Shown here piece by piece: positions 9,736-15,509 of a stretch of DNA of 19,277 nt. Within the stretch, counting starts at the first letter, position 1. Each line of letters starts with the position of its first letter. A program made the position numbers and the translations under genes. Location of the stretch: assembly GCA_945952425.1 (NCBI GenBank), contig CAMFIX010000013.1:1-19277 (forward strand), in the 5' to 3' direction. Source of the DNA: an uncultured Pseudorhodobacter sp. GTDB lineage: Bacteria > Pseudomonadota > Alphaproteobacteria > Rhodobacterales > Rhodobacteraceae. The notes beneath the pieces were generated by a model. It saw only the letters and a program-made list of their open reading frames with translations. It did not search any database and had not been told where the DNA came from.

Positions 9736-9867
9736 AGGCGCTTTGGCGGCGGCCACGAGCATGTCGGGGTCTGCAACGACAAGCCCAAGTCGCTGATGGA
9801 AGACACGGCCACCGCGATGCACGCCGAGGGCGCCTATGGGCGATGCTGGGCGCGGGCGTGGCGGCGG
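9736..9867 (+). pseudogene. Short coding-like remnant, no start codon
   Basis: Between the carB terminator and the second EF-hand gene, one frame reads RRFGGGHEHVGVCNDKPKSL and then MEDTATAMHAEGAYGRCWAR. It opens after a TGA at 9733-9735. From 9745 to about 9840, nearly all third positions are G or C (about 29 of 32), while the frame starting at ATG 9732 has random third positions. This suggests a fragment that once coded, or an unrecognised small gene. It has no start codon in front, and the good codon pattern fades after AYG, where the +1 frame reads on as AMLGAGVAAGSMKAGAG, as if frameshifted. I do not recognise the protein. Confidence 0.3.
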
Positions 9868-9900
9868 GCTCTATGAAGGCGGGTGCTGGCTGGCGGAGTG

Positions 9901-9920
9901 AGGGGGCGCGGACGCCCCCT
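9901..9920 (-). terminator. GC hairpin after the second EF-hand gene
   Basis: AGGGGGCG and CGCCCCCT form a perfect 8-bp stem with a 4-base loop, beginning 7 bases beyond the stop codon of the minus-strand EF-hand gene. No T-run follows, so it is a weak or rho-assisted terminator at best. Confidence 0.4.
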
Positions 9921-9927
9921 TCGGGGC

Positions 9928-10638
9928 TTAGGCGTAAAGACTGGTCGCCTGGGCGGTAAGGTCTTGGTCCGACTGGGCTTTAGGATCGAGCAGCAGGCCG
10001 AAAAGCAGCTCCTGGATGGACTTTTGCCCGCCCGAGGTCTGGGTTGCCGCATCGGCCGAGGAGGCCTCTTGCGTGCCGAAGGCCGCGGCCAGCTCGTCCT
10101 GGCTGAGCTTGCCGTCGCCGTCGGTATCCAGCCCGCTGACCAGGCTCGCCGCCATATCGGCGGGCGAGCCGCCGCCCGGGGGCGGCCCCGGCGGCGGGCC
10201 GGAGGCCGGCCCGCTCGCCGCCATCGCCTGCAGACCCGAGGCCAGTTCCGCCGCCGACAGTTTGCCGTCGCCGTCGGTGTCCAGGCTCTTGATGACATCC
10301 GAGACGGCCGTCTTGGCGTCATCGCCGCCCGAGGTCGTGCCGGAGGCGAAGGCCGCGTTCATCTCCTCGGCCGAAAGGCTGCCGTCGCCGTCCTGGTCAA
10401 GGCTGGAGACAAGCTGCCCCATCAGCCCTTCAAGCGACGAGCTGTCGCCCTGCGAGGCGCTGGCCAGGGCGTCGAACAGCGATTTCGACGTGGCGCCATT
10501 GCCCTGGCTGGGCGGCGGAGGCGGAGGGGGTGGGCGCCGCTCTGCCGGGGCACTTTGCGTCGCGCTCTCGGCTTGCTGCGGCCGCCCGAACATCGAAAGC
10601 AGCGACAGGGCGCTGTTTCCGCTGAGGGCAGAGATCAT
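9928..10638 (-). CDS. EF-hand calcium-binding protein, copy 2
   Basis: A 236-residue paralogue of the EF-hand protein at 1200-1880. Three canonical loops lie at residues 81-92 (DQDGDGSLSAEE), 120-131 (DTDGDGKLSAAE) and 171-182 (DTDGDGKLSQDE). The N-terminus MISALSGNSALSLLSMFGRP parallels copy 1, as does KSIQELLF near the C-terminus (206-213). It differs by an uninterrupted run of eight prolines at 36-43 and a Pro/Gly linker at 148-157 before the third EF-hand. No convincing signal peptide, transmembrane helix or enzymatic domain is visible. Ca2+ binding is well supported, but the role and location are unknown. The start at ATG 10638 is preceded by CCAGAAAGGAAATCCC. The gene is convergent with carB and divergent from the small protein at 10870. 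Confidence 0.85.
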   Translation of the reverse strand: MISALSGNSALSLLSMFGRPQQAESATQSAPAERRPPPPPPPPSQGNGATSKSLFDALASASQGDSSSLEGLMGQLVSSLDQDGDGSLSAEEMNAAFASGTTSGGDDAKTAVSDVIKSLDTDGDGKLSAAELASGLQAMAASGPASGPPPGPPPGGGSPADMAASLVSGLDTDGDGKLSQDELAAAFGTQEASSADAATQTSGGQKSIQELLFGLLLDPKAQSDQDLTAQATSLYA

Positions 10639-10689
10639 GGGATTTCCTTTCTGGATGCGACCCCCTGGGGGGCCGCCCTCATCCTCGCG

Positions 10690-10708
10690 CCACGTGGTTT
10701 ACGAAGCC
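10690..10708 (-). promoter_or_regulatory. Upstream box shared with the first EF-hand gene (copy 2)
   Basis: On the minus strand GGCTTCGTAAACCACGTGG lies 51 bases before the EF-hand start at 10638. It matches the block at 1111-1133 ahead of the paralogue, with one T missing and three bases fewer between AACCA and GTGG. The following leader has a C-run/G-run self-complementary stretch (10659-10674) and ends in the shared TCCAGAAAGGA. Confidence 0.5.
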
Positions 10709-10780
10709 TTTGGAATCGCAGGACAAGCCCGCAGAATCTGCCCGCGATTTTCTTCAATCCCGACGCGCCCCCGCGGGCCC

Positions 10781-10801
10781 CGAATTTTCGCCGAAAATTC
10801 G
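10781..10801. repeat. Palindrome family copy C
   Basis: CGAATTTTCG and CGAAAATTCG are perfect 10-bp arms around a single C. Unlike the other copies, which lie at convergent gene ends, this one lies between two divergent genes (EF-hand copy 2 and the small protein at 10870), so a simple terminator role does not fit it well. Confidence 0.6.
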
Positions 10802-10857
10802 CGTCGCGCGCGTTGCTGCGGGGGCACAAACCTCTGGCTGGGGCCGCGCATCCGCCC

Positions 10858-10863
10858 TATGCT
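10858..10863 (+). promoter_or_regulatory. Candidate -10 element implying a leaderless transcript
   Basis: TATGCT ends six bases before the ATG at 10870, so transcription starting the usual seven bases downstream would begin at the A of the start codon. A weak -35 (TGGCTG, 10835-10840) lies 17 bases upstream. The absence of any Shine-Dalgarno sequence before this ATG agrees with a leaderless mRNA. Confidence 0.4.
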
Positions 10864-10869
10864 GCCCCC

Positions 10870-11097
10870 ATGTTCACCATCGAGCACGAATTCGACCACA
10901 CCGCCATCACCCTCATCGACGAGGGCGAAGAGCCCCGTGCCGAAGATGCGACGATCCTCGCCTTCGAAGATTGCGTGGTGATCGAGCAGCTCGATCCCCT
11001 TTTGGGCGAACCCTTCCGCGTCACCCTCTCGCTCGCCCAGGTGCGCGACCTCGCCGCGGCGCTGAACCTGCCCGAAGGTGTCTATCCCAAGCGCTAG
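10870..11097 (+). CDS. Small conserved protein of unknown function
   Basis: A 75-residue acidic protein beginning MFTIEHEFDHTAITLIDEG and ending LAAALNLPEGVYPKR. It contains alternating beta-like stretches (AITLIDE, CVVIEQLD, FRVTLSLAQV) and one short helix (AQVRDLAAAL). I recall similar unannotated small proteins in Rhodobacterales, but I know of no function and see no catalytic or metal-binding motif, signal peptide or membrane segment. Strong G/C bias at third positions supports real coding. There is no ribosome-binding site; a TATGCT -10 element just upstream suggests a leaderless transcript. Its last four bases overlap the end of the convergent response regulator gene. Confidence 0.7.
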   Translation: MFTIEHEFDHTAITLIDEGEEPRAEDATILAFEDCVVIEQLDPLLGEPFRVTLSLAQVRDLAAALNLPEGVYPKR

Positions 11098-11789
11098 CGT
11101 CGGCCGAAGGCCGGGCCGCTGTGCTCCAGCCGGGCGAGGATCGCGTGGCGCAGGCCCGCGGGCCCGCCGTCGCAGGCCGCCGCCAGCGCGCCATCGCCCG
11201 AATCGACCGCAAGCCCATGGACGAACCCCGCGACATAGGCCTCTCCCTCCGGCCCCGGCAGATGGTCCAGAAGCTCCACCGCGTGCAAGAGATCATCGCG
11301 CAGCGCCAAGGGATCGGGCGTCACGCCGCCCTGCCCCGTCACCGTGCCCGCCCGGTCGGGGAACAGCTGCCGCAACAGCGCCGCCAGGTCTTGCACCCCG
11401 GCGATGGGTTTTTCCAGGAAAGCATCGGCGCCCGCGGCCAGCGCAGACGCCCGCCCCTGCCCGTCGCCCGAAATCGCGATGACCGCCGGGCGCGGCCGCC
11501 GTTGGCCGAGGTCGCGGATCAGCGCCTCCCCCCGGCCATCGGGCAGGCCGAGGTCCACGATCACCACATCGGGCCGGTAAAGCCGCAGATGCGCCGCCGC
11601 GGTCATCAGGCTGTCGGCCCGCCGCAGCCTTGCGCCCAGCCGCCGACAGATCAGCCGGAGGCTTTCGGAGGCGAAACGGCTGTCCTCCACCGCCAGAATG
11701 GTCACGCCGCGCAGGGGCAGATCCCCCGCCTCCTCCGCCACAAGCGTCATGGGCAGTTCCGGCAATTCCAAGGTCGAGACATGCGGCAT
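11094..11789 (-). CDS. Response regulator with receiver domain and unassigned C-terminal region
   Basis: A 231-residue protein. A receiver domain covers about residues 27-145, with the acidic pair E35-D36 (ILAVEDS), phospho-acceptor D79 (DVVIVDLGLPDG), S107 and K127 (FLEKP), so it should be phosphorylated by a histidine kinase. The remaining ~80 residues (TPDPLALRDDLLHAVELLDH onward) look helical. They show no helix-turn-helix, GGDEF, EAL or other output domain that I recognise, and no clear Hpt histidine motif. The output is therefore unknown, possibly protein-protein. The start is ATG 11789, with GGGGGA seven bases before. The gene is divergent from the epimerase operon, and no kinase gene is adjacent. 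Confidence 0.82.
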   Translation of the reverse strand: MPHVSTLELPELPMTLVAEEAGDLPLRGVTILAVEDSRFASESLRLICRRLGARLRRADSLMTAAAHLRLYRPDVVIVDLGLPDGRGEALIRDLGQRRPRPAVIAISGDGQGRASALAAGADAFLEKPIAGVQDLAALLRQLFPDRAGTVTGQGGVTPDPLALRDDLLHAVELLDHLPGPEGEAYVAGFVHGLAVDSGDGALAAACDGGPAGLRHAILARLEHSGPAFGRR

Positions 11790-11853
11790 GGTGATCCCCC
11801 GAGATTCGTCCCCACCAGACCACATCATCCCTAAGGGTGTCTTAATGCCGCAC

Positions 11854-11882
11854 TGGACAGCCCCCCTTTCGCGGCCCATAAC
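11854..11882 (+). promoter_or_regulatory. Candidate promoter of the epimerase operon
   Basis: TGGACA (11854-11859, five of six -35 consensus bases) and CATAAC (11877-11882, four of six -10 bases) are 17 bases apart. Transcription would start about 15 bases before ATG 11904, leaving room for the GGAGGA ribosome-binding site. Confidence 0.5.
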
Positions 11883-11903
11883 CCCTAAAAACCGGAGGAA
11901 CAG

Positions 11904-12302
11904 ATGATCGGCCGCCTCAATCACGTCGCCATCGCAGTGCCCGACCTGGCCGCCGCCGCCGCGCAATACAAGGGCGCGCTCGGCGCCGAAGTGGGCGCGC
12001 CGCAGAACGAGCCCGACCATGGCGTGACCGTGGTCTTCATCACCCTTCCGAACACCAAGATCGAGCTTCTGACGCCCCTTGGGCCCGCCTCTCCCATCGC
12101 GGGTTTCCTGGAAAAGAACCCCTCCGGCGGCATCCATCACATCTGCTACGAGGTCGCCGACATCGAGGCCGCGGCCGCGCGGCTGAAGGCCGAGGGCGCG
12201 CGCGTTCTGGGCGCGCCGAAGATCGGCGCCCATGGCAAGCCCGTGATTTTCCTGCATCCGAAAGACTTTACCGGCACCCTGATCGAGCTGGAGCAAGCAT
12301 GA
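11904..12302 (+). CDS. mce: Methylmalonyl-CoA epimerase (VOC family)
   Basis: A 132-residue vicinal-oxygen-chelate protein with two beta-alpha-beta-beta-beta repeats, starting at NHVAIAV (6-12) and HHICYEV (78-84). Putative metal ligands are H7, E54 (TKIELLTP), H79 and E128 (GTLIELEQ). SGGIHHICYEV and IGAHGKPVIFLHPKDFTGTL are typical of methylmalonyl-CoA epimerases. These interconvert the 2R and 2S forms in propionyl-CoA degradation and in the ethylmalonyl-CoA pathway. The length is standard. GGAGGA lies five bases before the ATG. The stop overlaps the next gene's ATG by four bases (ATGA), so the two are translationally coupled. No mutase or carboxylase gene is in the window, so the function is called from sequence alone. 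Confidence 0.9.
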   Translation: MIGRLNHVAIAVPDLAAAAAQYKGALGAEVGAPQNEPDHGVTVVFITLPNTKIELLTPLGPASPIAGFLEKNPSGGIHHICYEVADIEAAAARLKAEGARVLGAPKIGAHGKPVIFLHPKDFTGTLIELEQA

Positions 12303-12592
12303 CCATCACCGGCGCGCTCGTCCTTTTTTCGGTCACCTGGTTCATGGTCTTCCTCTGCATCCTGCCGACCCGGCAGGTCACGCAGGACGAGGCGGGCGAG
12401 GTCACGCCCGGCACGGTGCGCTCGGCCCCGGTCGATCCTCAACTGGGGCGCAAGGCCAGACTGACGACGGTCATAACCCTGATTCTCTGGGCCGCGATGT
12501 GCGCCGTCATCCTGTCGGGCGTCATCTCGATCCGGGATACGGATTACTTCCACCTGCTCGATCGCTTCTCAGGCGTTGGAACAAATGGGTGA
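12299..12592 (+). CDS. DUF1467 family membrane protein
   Basis: A 97-residue protein with two hydrophobic helices, at about residues 4-23 and 57-78. They are joined by a polar segment containing PTRQVTQDEAGEVTPGT and APVDPQLGRKARLTT, the pattern characteristic of the alphaproteobacterial DUF1467 family. The function is unknown; an inner-membrane location is expected. It starts in the ATGA overlap with the epimerase gene, an arrangement I recall as common in alphaproteobacteria. Its last 71 bases overlap the 3' end of the convergent EI24 gene, so the C-terminal residues after the second helix may be poorly conserved. Confidence 0.82.
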   Translation: MTITGALVLFSVTWFMVFLCILPTRQVTQDEAGEVTPGTVRSAPVDPQLGRKARLTTVITLILWAAMCAVILSGVISIRDTDYFHLLDRFSGVGTNG

Positions 12593-13241
12593 AGGTCGCA
12601 GCCCCAAGGACCGGGATGAAAAGCCCGACCAGGGGCAGCGACAGCGGCGCGGCCATCAGCGTGCCGGCAAGCCATAAGGTGCCGCGGTGGCGGGCGGCCA
12701 GCGCCTGCGCCTCGGCCCGGCCGAGGTGACGGCGCGCGGCCATGAGGAAATACTCCCGCCCCAGGAGCCAGCCGTTCACCGCCCAGAACAGCACCGGGCC
12801 GAAGGGGCCCAGCACGAAGGACAGGGCAAAGGTCACCAGGCTGACCGCGACCATGACCAGGAAGAGCACGGCGCTGTCGGCGATGCCCTCCCACAGGGGC
12901 AGCGGGCGACCGGGGCGGCCGGGGTAATGCGCGGTCTCGACCGCCTCGGCGACCTCGTCCAGGAACAGGGCCGAGAAGGCCGCCGCCACCGGCACCATCA
13001 CGAAGACCGAGGCCGCGAGCATCGCCAGCACGACGCCGGCCGTCGCCAGAACTCCGGTCCCGAAGGCGCCGATGACCGGCAGCGAGACCGAACCCGGGAT
13101 CACCGCCTCGATGGCCAGCCACAGCACGAGGCCGATGGCCACGAGGAGGCCCAGCGCCAGCCCCACCCCGCGCCAGAGCACGCGAGTAAAGCGCGGGTCG
13201 GTCATCTGGCCCAGCGCGGCGAAGAAGGCCTGCAGGATCAC
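12522..13241 (-). CDS. EI24 domain (CysZ-like) membrane protein
   Basis: A 239-residue integral membrane protein with about four to five hydrophobic segments. The GPFGPVLFWAVNGWLLGREY motif and the ending SLPLVGLFIPVLGAATFTHLF are hallmarks of the EI24/CysZ family. CysZ imports sulfate in E. coli, but many alphaproteobacterial EI24 proteins are unassigned, and no sulfur gene is nearby, so transport is only a possibility. I chose GTG 13241 (MILQAFFAAL): it forms a GTGA stop/start overlap with the nitroreductase and has GGAG eight bases upstream. GTG 13250 is the alternative. The last 14 residues extend beyond the usual family end, into the region antisense to the DUF1467 gene. Confidence 0.82.
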   Translation of the reverse strand: MILQAFFAALGQMTDPRFTRVLWRGVGLALGLLVAIGLVLWLAIEAVIPGSVSLPVIGAFGTGVLATAGVVLAMLAASVFVMVPVAAAFSALFLDEVAEAVETAHYPGRPGRPLPLWEGIADSAVLFLVMVAVSLVTFALSFVLGPFGPVLFWAVNGWLLGREYFLMAARRHLGRAEAQALAARHRGTLWLAGTLMAAPLSLPLVGLFIPVLGAATFTHLFQRLRSDRAGGSNPYPGSR

Positions 13242-13792
13242 CCTCGCCACTCCACCACGCGCGCAAGGTCGGGGCGCGGCCGGTCGGGCGCCTCGGGGCC
13301 GGGGGTGCCGATATGGACGATACCGGCGACCTGCTCGGCCCCCTCGCAGCCCAGCGCCTGCGCGGCCCAGGTCGCGTCATGCGCGGGCCAGCCGGTCAGC
13401 CAGCAGGCGCCCCAGCCCGCGGCCTCGGCCGCATTCACCAGGTTCAGGCACAAGGCATGGGCCGAGGCGCGCTGCTCGACCTCGGGCACCTTGGGCGAGG
13501 GTTTGGGCGACGAGATCACCGCCACGGCCAGCCTGGACGTCCGGTAGATCGCGGCGCCCTTGGCCCCGGCCTCGGCATCCGGCGCAAGGGCTTCGGCCAG
13601 GTCGCCCAGCCGCTGCAGCGCCGCGCCGGTCAGCACGACCAGCCGCCAGGGCTCCAGCTTGCCATGGTCGGGAACGCGCAGCGCGGCCTGCAGGATGGGG
13701 GTCAGCGCTGCACGGTCGGGCACGGCGCCCGCCGGGTCGAAGAACTTGGCGGGATGCGAGCGGCGGCGGGAAAGGAAGTCGAAGGCGGTCAT
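13238..13792 (-). CDS. Nitroreductase family protein (YdjA-like)
   Basis: A 184-residue FMN-dependent NAD(P)H oxidoreductase of the nitroreductase superfamily, short YdjA-like type. Visible family features are the N-terminal FLSRRRSHPAKFFDPAG, where the Arg/Ser stretch contacts FMN phosphate, then ILQAALRVPDHGKLEPWRLVV and the central NLVNAAEAAGWGACWLTGWP. The substrate is unknown. The start at ATG 13792 is well supported by AGGAGA six bases upstream. It ends in a GTGA overlap with the EI24 gene, so the two probably form an operon. It is divergent from the YggU gene, with a symmetric sequence in the gap (13811-13842). Confidence 0.87.
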   Translation of the reverse strand: MTAFDFLSRRRSHPAKFFDPAGAVPDRAALTPILQAALRVPDHGKLEPWRLVVLTGAALQRLGDLAEALAPDAEAGAKGAAIYRTSRLAVAVISSPKPSPKVPEVEQRASAHALCLNLVNAAEAAGWGACWLTGWPAHDATWAAQALGCEGAEQVAGIVHIGTPGPEAPDRPRPDLARVVEWRG

Positions 13793-13810
13793 GCGGTCTC
13801 CTGTGGGGTG

Positions 13811-13842
13811 GGCTTGACGGCGGGACGGCCCGGGGTCAAGCC
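13811..13842. promoter_or_regulatory. Symmetric operator-like inverted repeat between divergent genes
   Basis: GGCTTGAC (13811-13818) and GTCAAGCC (13835-13842) are perfect 8-bp arms separated by 16 bases, 19 bases beyond the nitroreductase start and within the 122-base gap to the DUF167 gene. Each arm carries an outward-to-inward TTGAC, which resembles a -35 box, but no good -10 lies at the right distance for either direction. An operator is as likely as a promoter. Confidence 0.35.
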
Positions 13843-13914
13843 TCTGGTCCAACGGCGGCGGGACGAGGTTCCGTCGGGATTTAAGGGCAGAGGCGCCCCG
13901 GGGGAAGAGGCAGG

Positions 13915-14166
13915 GTGAAAAAGGGCGCGTGGAGCGGGCTGGCGGTCGCAGGCGCGACATTCGCGCTGCAGGTGCGGCCGGGGGCAAGGCGCAATGCCCT
14001 GACGGCGGGCGCGCCGATCAAGGCCGAGGTCACCGCGGCGCCCGAGGACGGCAAGGCGAATGCCGCGGTGGCCGAATTGCTGGCCCATGCCTTGGGGGTG
14101 GCGAAGTCGCGGCTGGTGTTGGTGAAGGGCGCTACCAGCCGGGAGAAGGTCTTCCGGCTGGAGTGA
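13915..14166 (+). CDS. DUF167/YggU family protein
   Basis: An 83-residue protein of the DUF167 (YggU) family. The diagnostic stretches are LQVRPGARRNAL, VTAAPEDGKANAAVAELLAH and LVLVKGATSREKVFRL, spanning the whole family fold. The molecular function of YggU is not settled. The start is GTG 13915 with GAGG just upstream; no nearer ATG gives a full domain. It is a single gene, divergent from the nitroreductase and convergent with the GNAT gene, separated from the latter by a palindromic hairpin. Confidence 0.87.
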   Translation: MKKGAWSGLAVAGATFALQVRPGARRNALTAGAPIKAEVTAAPEDGKANAAVAELLAHALGVAKSRLVLVKGATSREKVFRLE

Positions 14167-14170
14167 AGCG

Positions 14171-14197
14171 CCAAAATATTTCGGCGAAAAATTTTGG
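14171..14197. terminator. Palindromic hairpin between convergent genes (copy D)
   Basis: CCAAAATATTTCG and CGAAAAATTTTGG form 13-bp arms (12 pairs) around a single G. The element lies four bases after the DUF167 stop and eight before the end of the GNAT gene. The core TTTCG-G-CGAAA is shared with the hairpins at 2642-2662, 2678-2698 and 10781-10801. It probably acts as a bidirectional terminator. Confidence 0.65.
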
Positions 14198-14205
14198 TCC
14201 GGGCG

Positions 14206-14913
14206 TCAGAGCGCCGGGTCGGAGGCCACTCGCACAAGGCGCGTGAGATCCGCGAGGCTTTCCTTCTGCCGCCCCTCGGCGTCGAAATTGTCGGGGGACA
14301 GCCACACGCGATAGGCCTCTTTCAGCGCGGGCCAGTCCTGGTCGATGACGGCAAACCAGGCGGTGTCGCGGTTGCGGCCCTTGTAGACGGCGGCCTGGCG
14401 GAAGATGCCCTCGTAGGAAAAGCCCAGGCGCTGCGCCGCCCGGCGCGAGGGGATGTTCAGCGCGTCGCATTTCCATTCATAGCGGCGATAGCCGTTGCGG
14501 AAGGCCCAATCCATCATCAGATACATCGCCTCGGTCGAGGCGCGCGAGCCTGCGATCTCGGGGGCGAGGTTGATATGGCCGACCTCGATCGACCCGGCCG
14601 CAGGCGTGATCCGCAGGTAAGAGGCCACGCCGCCGCAATGGTCCGTCAGACGGTTGCGCAACACGTAAAACAGCGGGTCCGCGCCGCAGGCCGTCTCTTT
14701 CGCCCAGCGGTGATAGCCGCTGGCCGAGGAAAACGGGCCATAGGGCAGGTAATCCCAGACCTGCTCGGCCGAAGAATAGGCGCGGAAGAGGTCGGCGGCA
14801 TGGGTGTCGGGGTCCATATGCTCCAGCTGGACCCATTGGCCGGTCAGCGTCTCGCCGCTGGGCGCGGGCGGAGGGGTCCAGTCGGGCAGCGGGAAGCCGA
14901 ATTGTTTGACCAT
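14206..14913 (-). CDS. GNAT family N-acetyltransferase (RimJ/RimL-like)
   Basis: A 235-residue acetyltransferase. The GNAT fold is suggested by VASYLRITPAAGSIEVGHIN (central strands), the acetyl-CoA-binding region PEIAGSRASTEAMYLMMDWA, then RRYEWKCDALNIPSRRAAQRLGF. The last is characteristic of the large RimJ/RimL-like group (N-S-R-A-A-x-R-L-G-F). An extra N-terminal segment of about 40 residues and a helical C-terminus make it longer than RimL, as in the subgroup whose proteins end near 'VIDxxWPxLKxxxxxWL'. The acetyl acceptor is unknown. ATG 14913 is preceded by AAGGAG seven to eight bases upstream. It lies 60 bases after the DUF1993 gene in the same direction and may be the last gene of that transcript. 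Confidence 0.85.
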   Translation of the reverse strand: MVKQFGFPLPDWTPPPAPSGETLTGQWVQLEHMDPDTHAADLFRAYSSAEQVWDYLPYGPFSSASGYHRWAKETACGADPLFYVLRNRLTDHCGGVASYLRITPAAGSIEVGHINLAPEIAGSRASTEAMYLMMDWAFRNGYRRYEWKCDALNIPSRRAAQRLGFSYEGIFRQAAVYKGRNRDTAWFAVIDQDWPALKEAYRVWLSPDNFDAEGRQKESLADLTRLVRVASDPAL

Positions 14914-14973
14914 CGGGGGCTCCTTTTTCCGCCAGATTGCGCCGGGGCGCGGCCGCTCGCAAGCGGGATTTGA

Positions 14974-15444
14974 TCAAAAATGAAAGTCGGGCGGATAGGC
15001 GTGAAAACCGTCGAAATCCGCCTTGCCCAAGGCGGCCCCGGCCTGGCGCAACGCCGCATAGCCCATGGTCAGGTGAAAGAAGAAATTCGGCAGGCCGTAG
15101 AGATGCAGGAACTCGTCGGCCGTCTGGTCCAGCTCGGCAAAGCCCGCCTTGTGGCGAATGCGCCGCGCCTCGGCGCCCAGGAAGTCTTCGGGCCGCATGG
15201 CGCCCAGCGTCGCGCGCACCACGGCGAGCCGCGGAGCAAGAGAGCGCGGCAGTTCGGGGATCTCGCGCTCGGCGAGCGGGCAGGCCACCCGCAGCGCGAA
15301 ACCCGCGGCGGTGGCGAAGTGCTGGCCCGCGGGGAAGCTGTCGCCGATGCGGGCGTCGAGCGCCTGCGGATGCGCCTCGGCTATCGCCTGCGCCCGGGCG
15401 AGGTAATGGCGAAAGACCGGGACAGAGGCGGAATACAGCGACAT
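14974..15444 (-). CDS. DUF1993 family protein
   Basis: A 156-residue protein starting MSLYSASVPVFRHYLARAQA, the classic start of DUF1993 proteins, with later family segments GDSFPAGQHFATAAGFALRV and LPNFFFHLTMGYAALRQAG. Predicted helical and related in fold to DinB-like four-helix bundles, but no metal-binding histidine set is obvious to me. The function is unknown. I place the start at ATG 15444, where the family begins; a TTG at 15495 would add 17 residues without family support. It lies 65 bases downstream of kptA in the same direction. Confidence 0.8.
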   Translation of the reverse strand: MSLYSASVPVFRHYLARAQAIAEAHPQALDARIGDSFPAGQHFATAAGFALRVACPLAEREIPELPRSLAPRLAVVRATLGAMRPEDFLGAEARRIRHKAGFAELDQTADEFLHLYGLPNFFFHLTMGYAALRQAGAALGKADFDGFHAYPPDFHF

Positions 15445-15509
15445 GGCACCCCAAGCGATGGCGGCCAGACTGGCCTTGCTTGGGGGTTTTGGCAAGCGGG
15501 CGGAAGGGC

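Noticed and set aside
15476..15499. CTTGC...GCAAG inverted repeat near the kptA/DUF1993 gap
   Set aside because: Only five pairs with a long loop and no T-run in the relevant direction; likely chance in GC-rich DNA.
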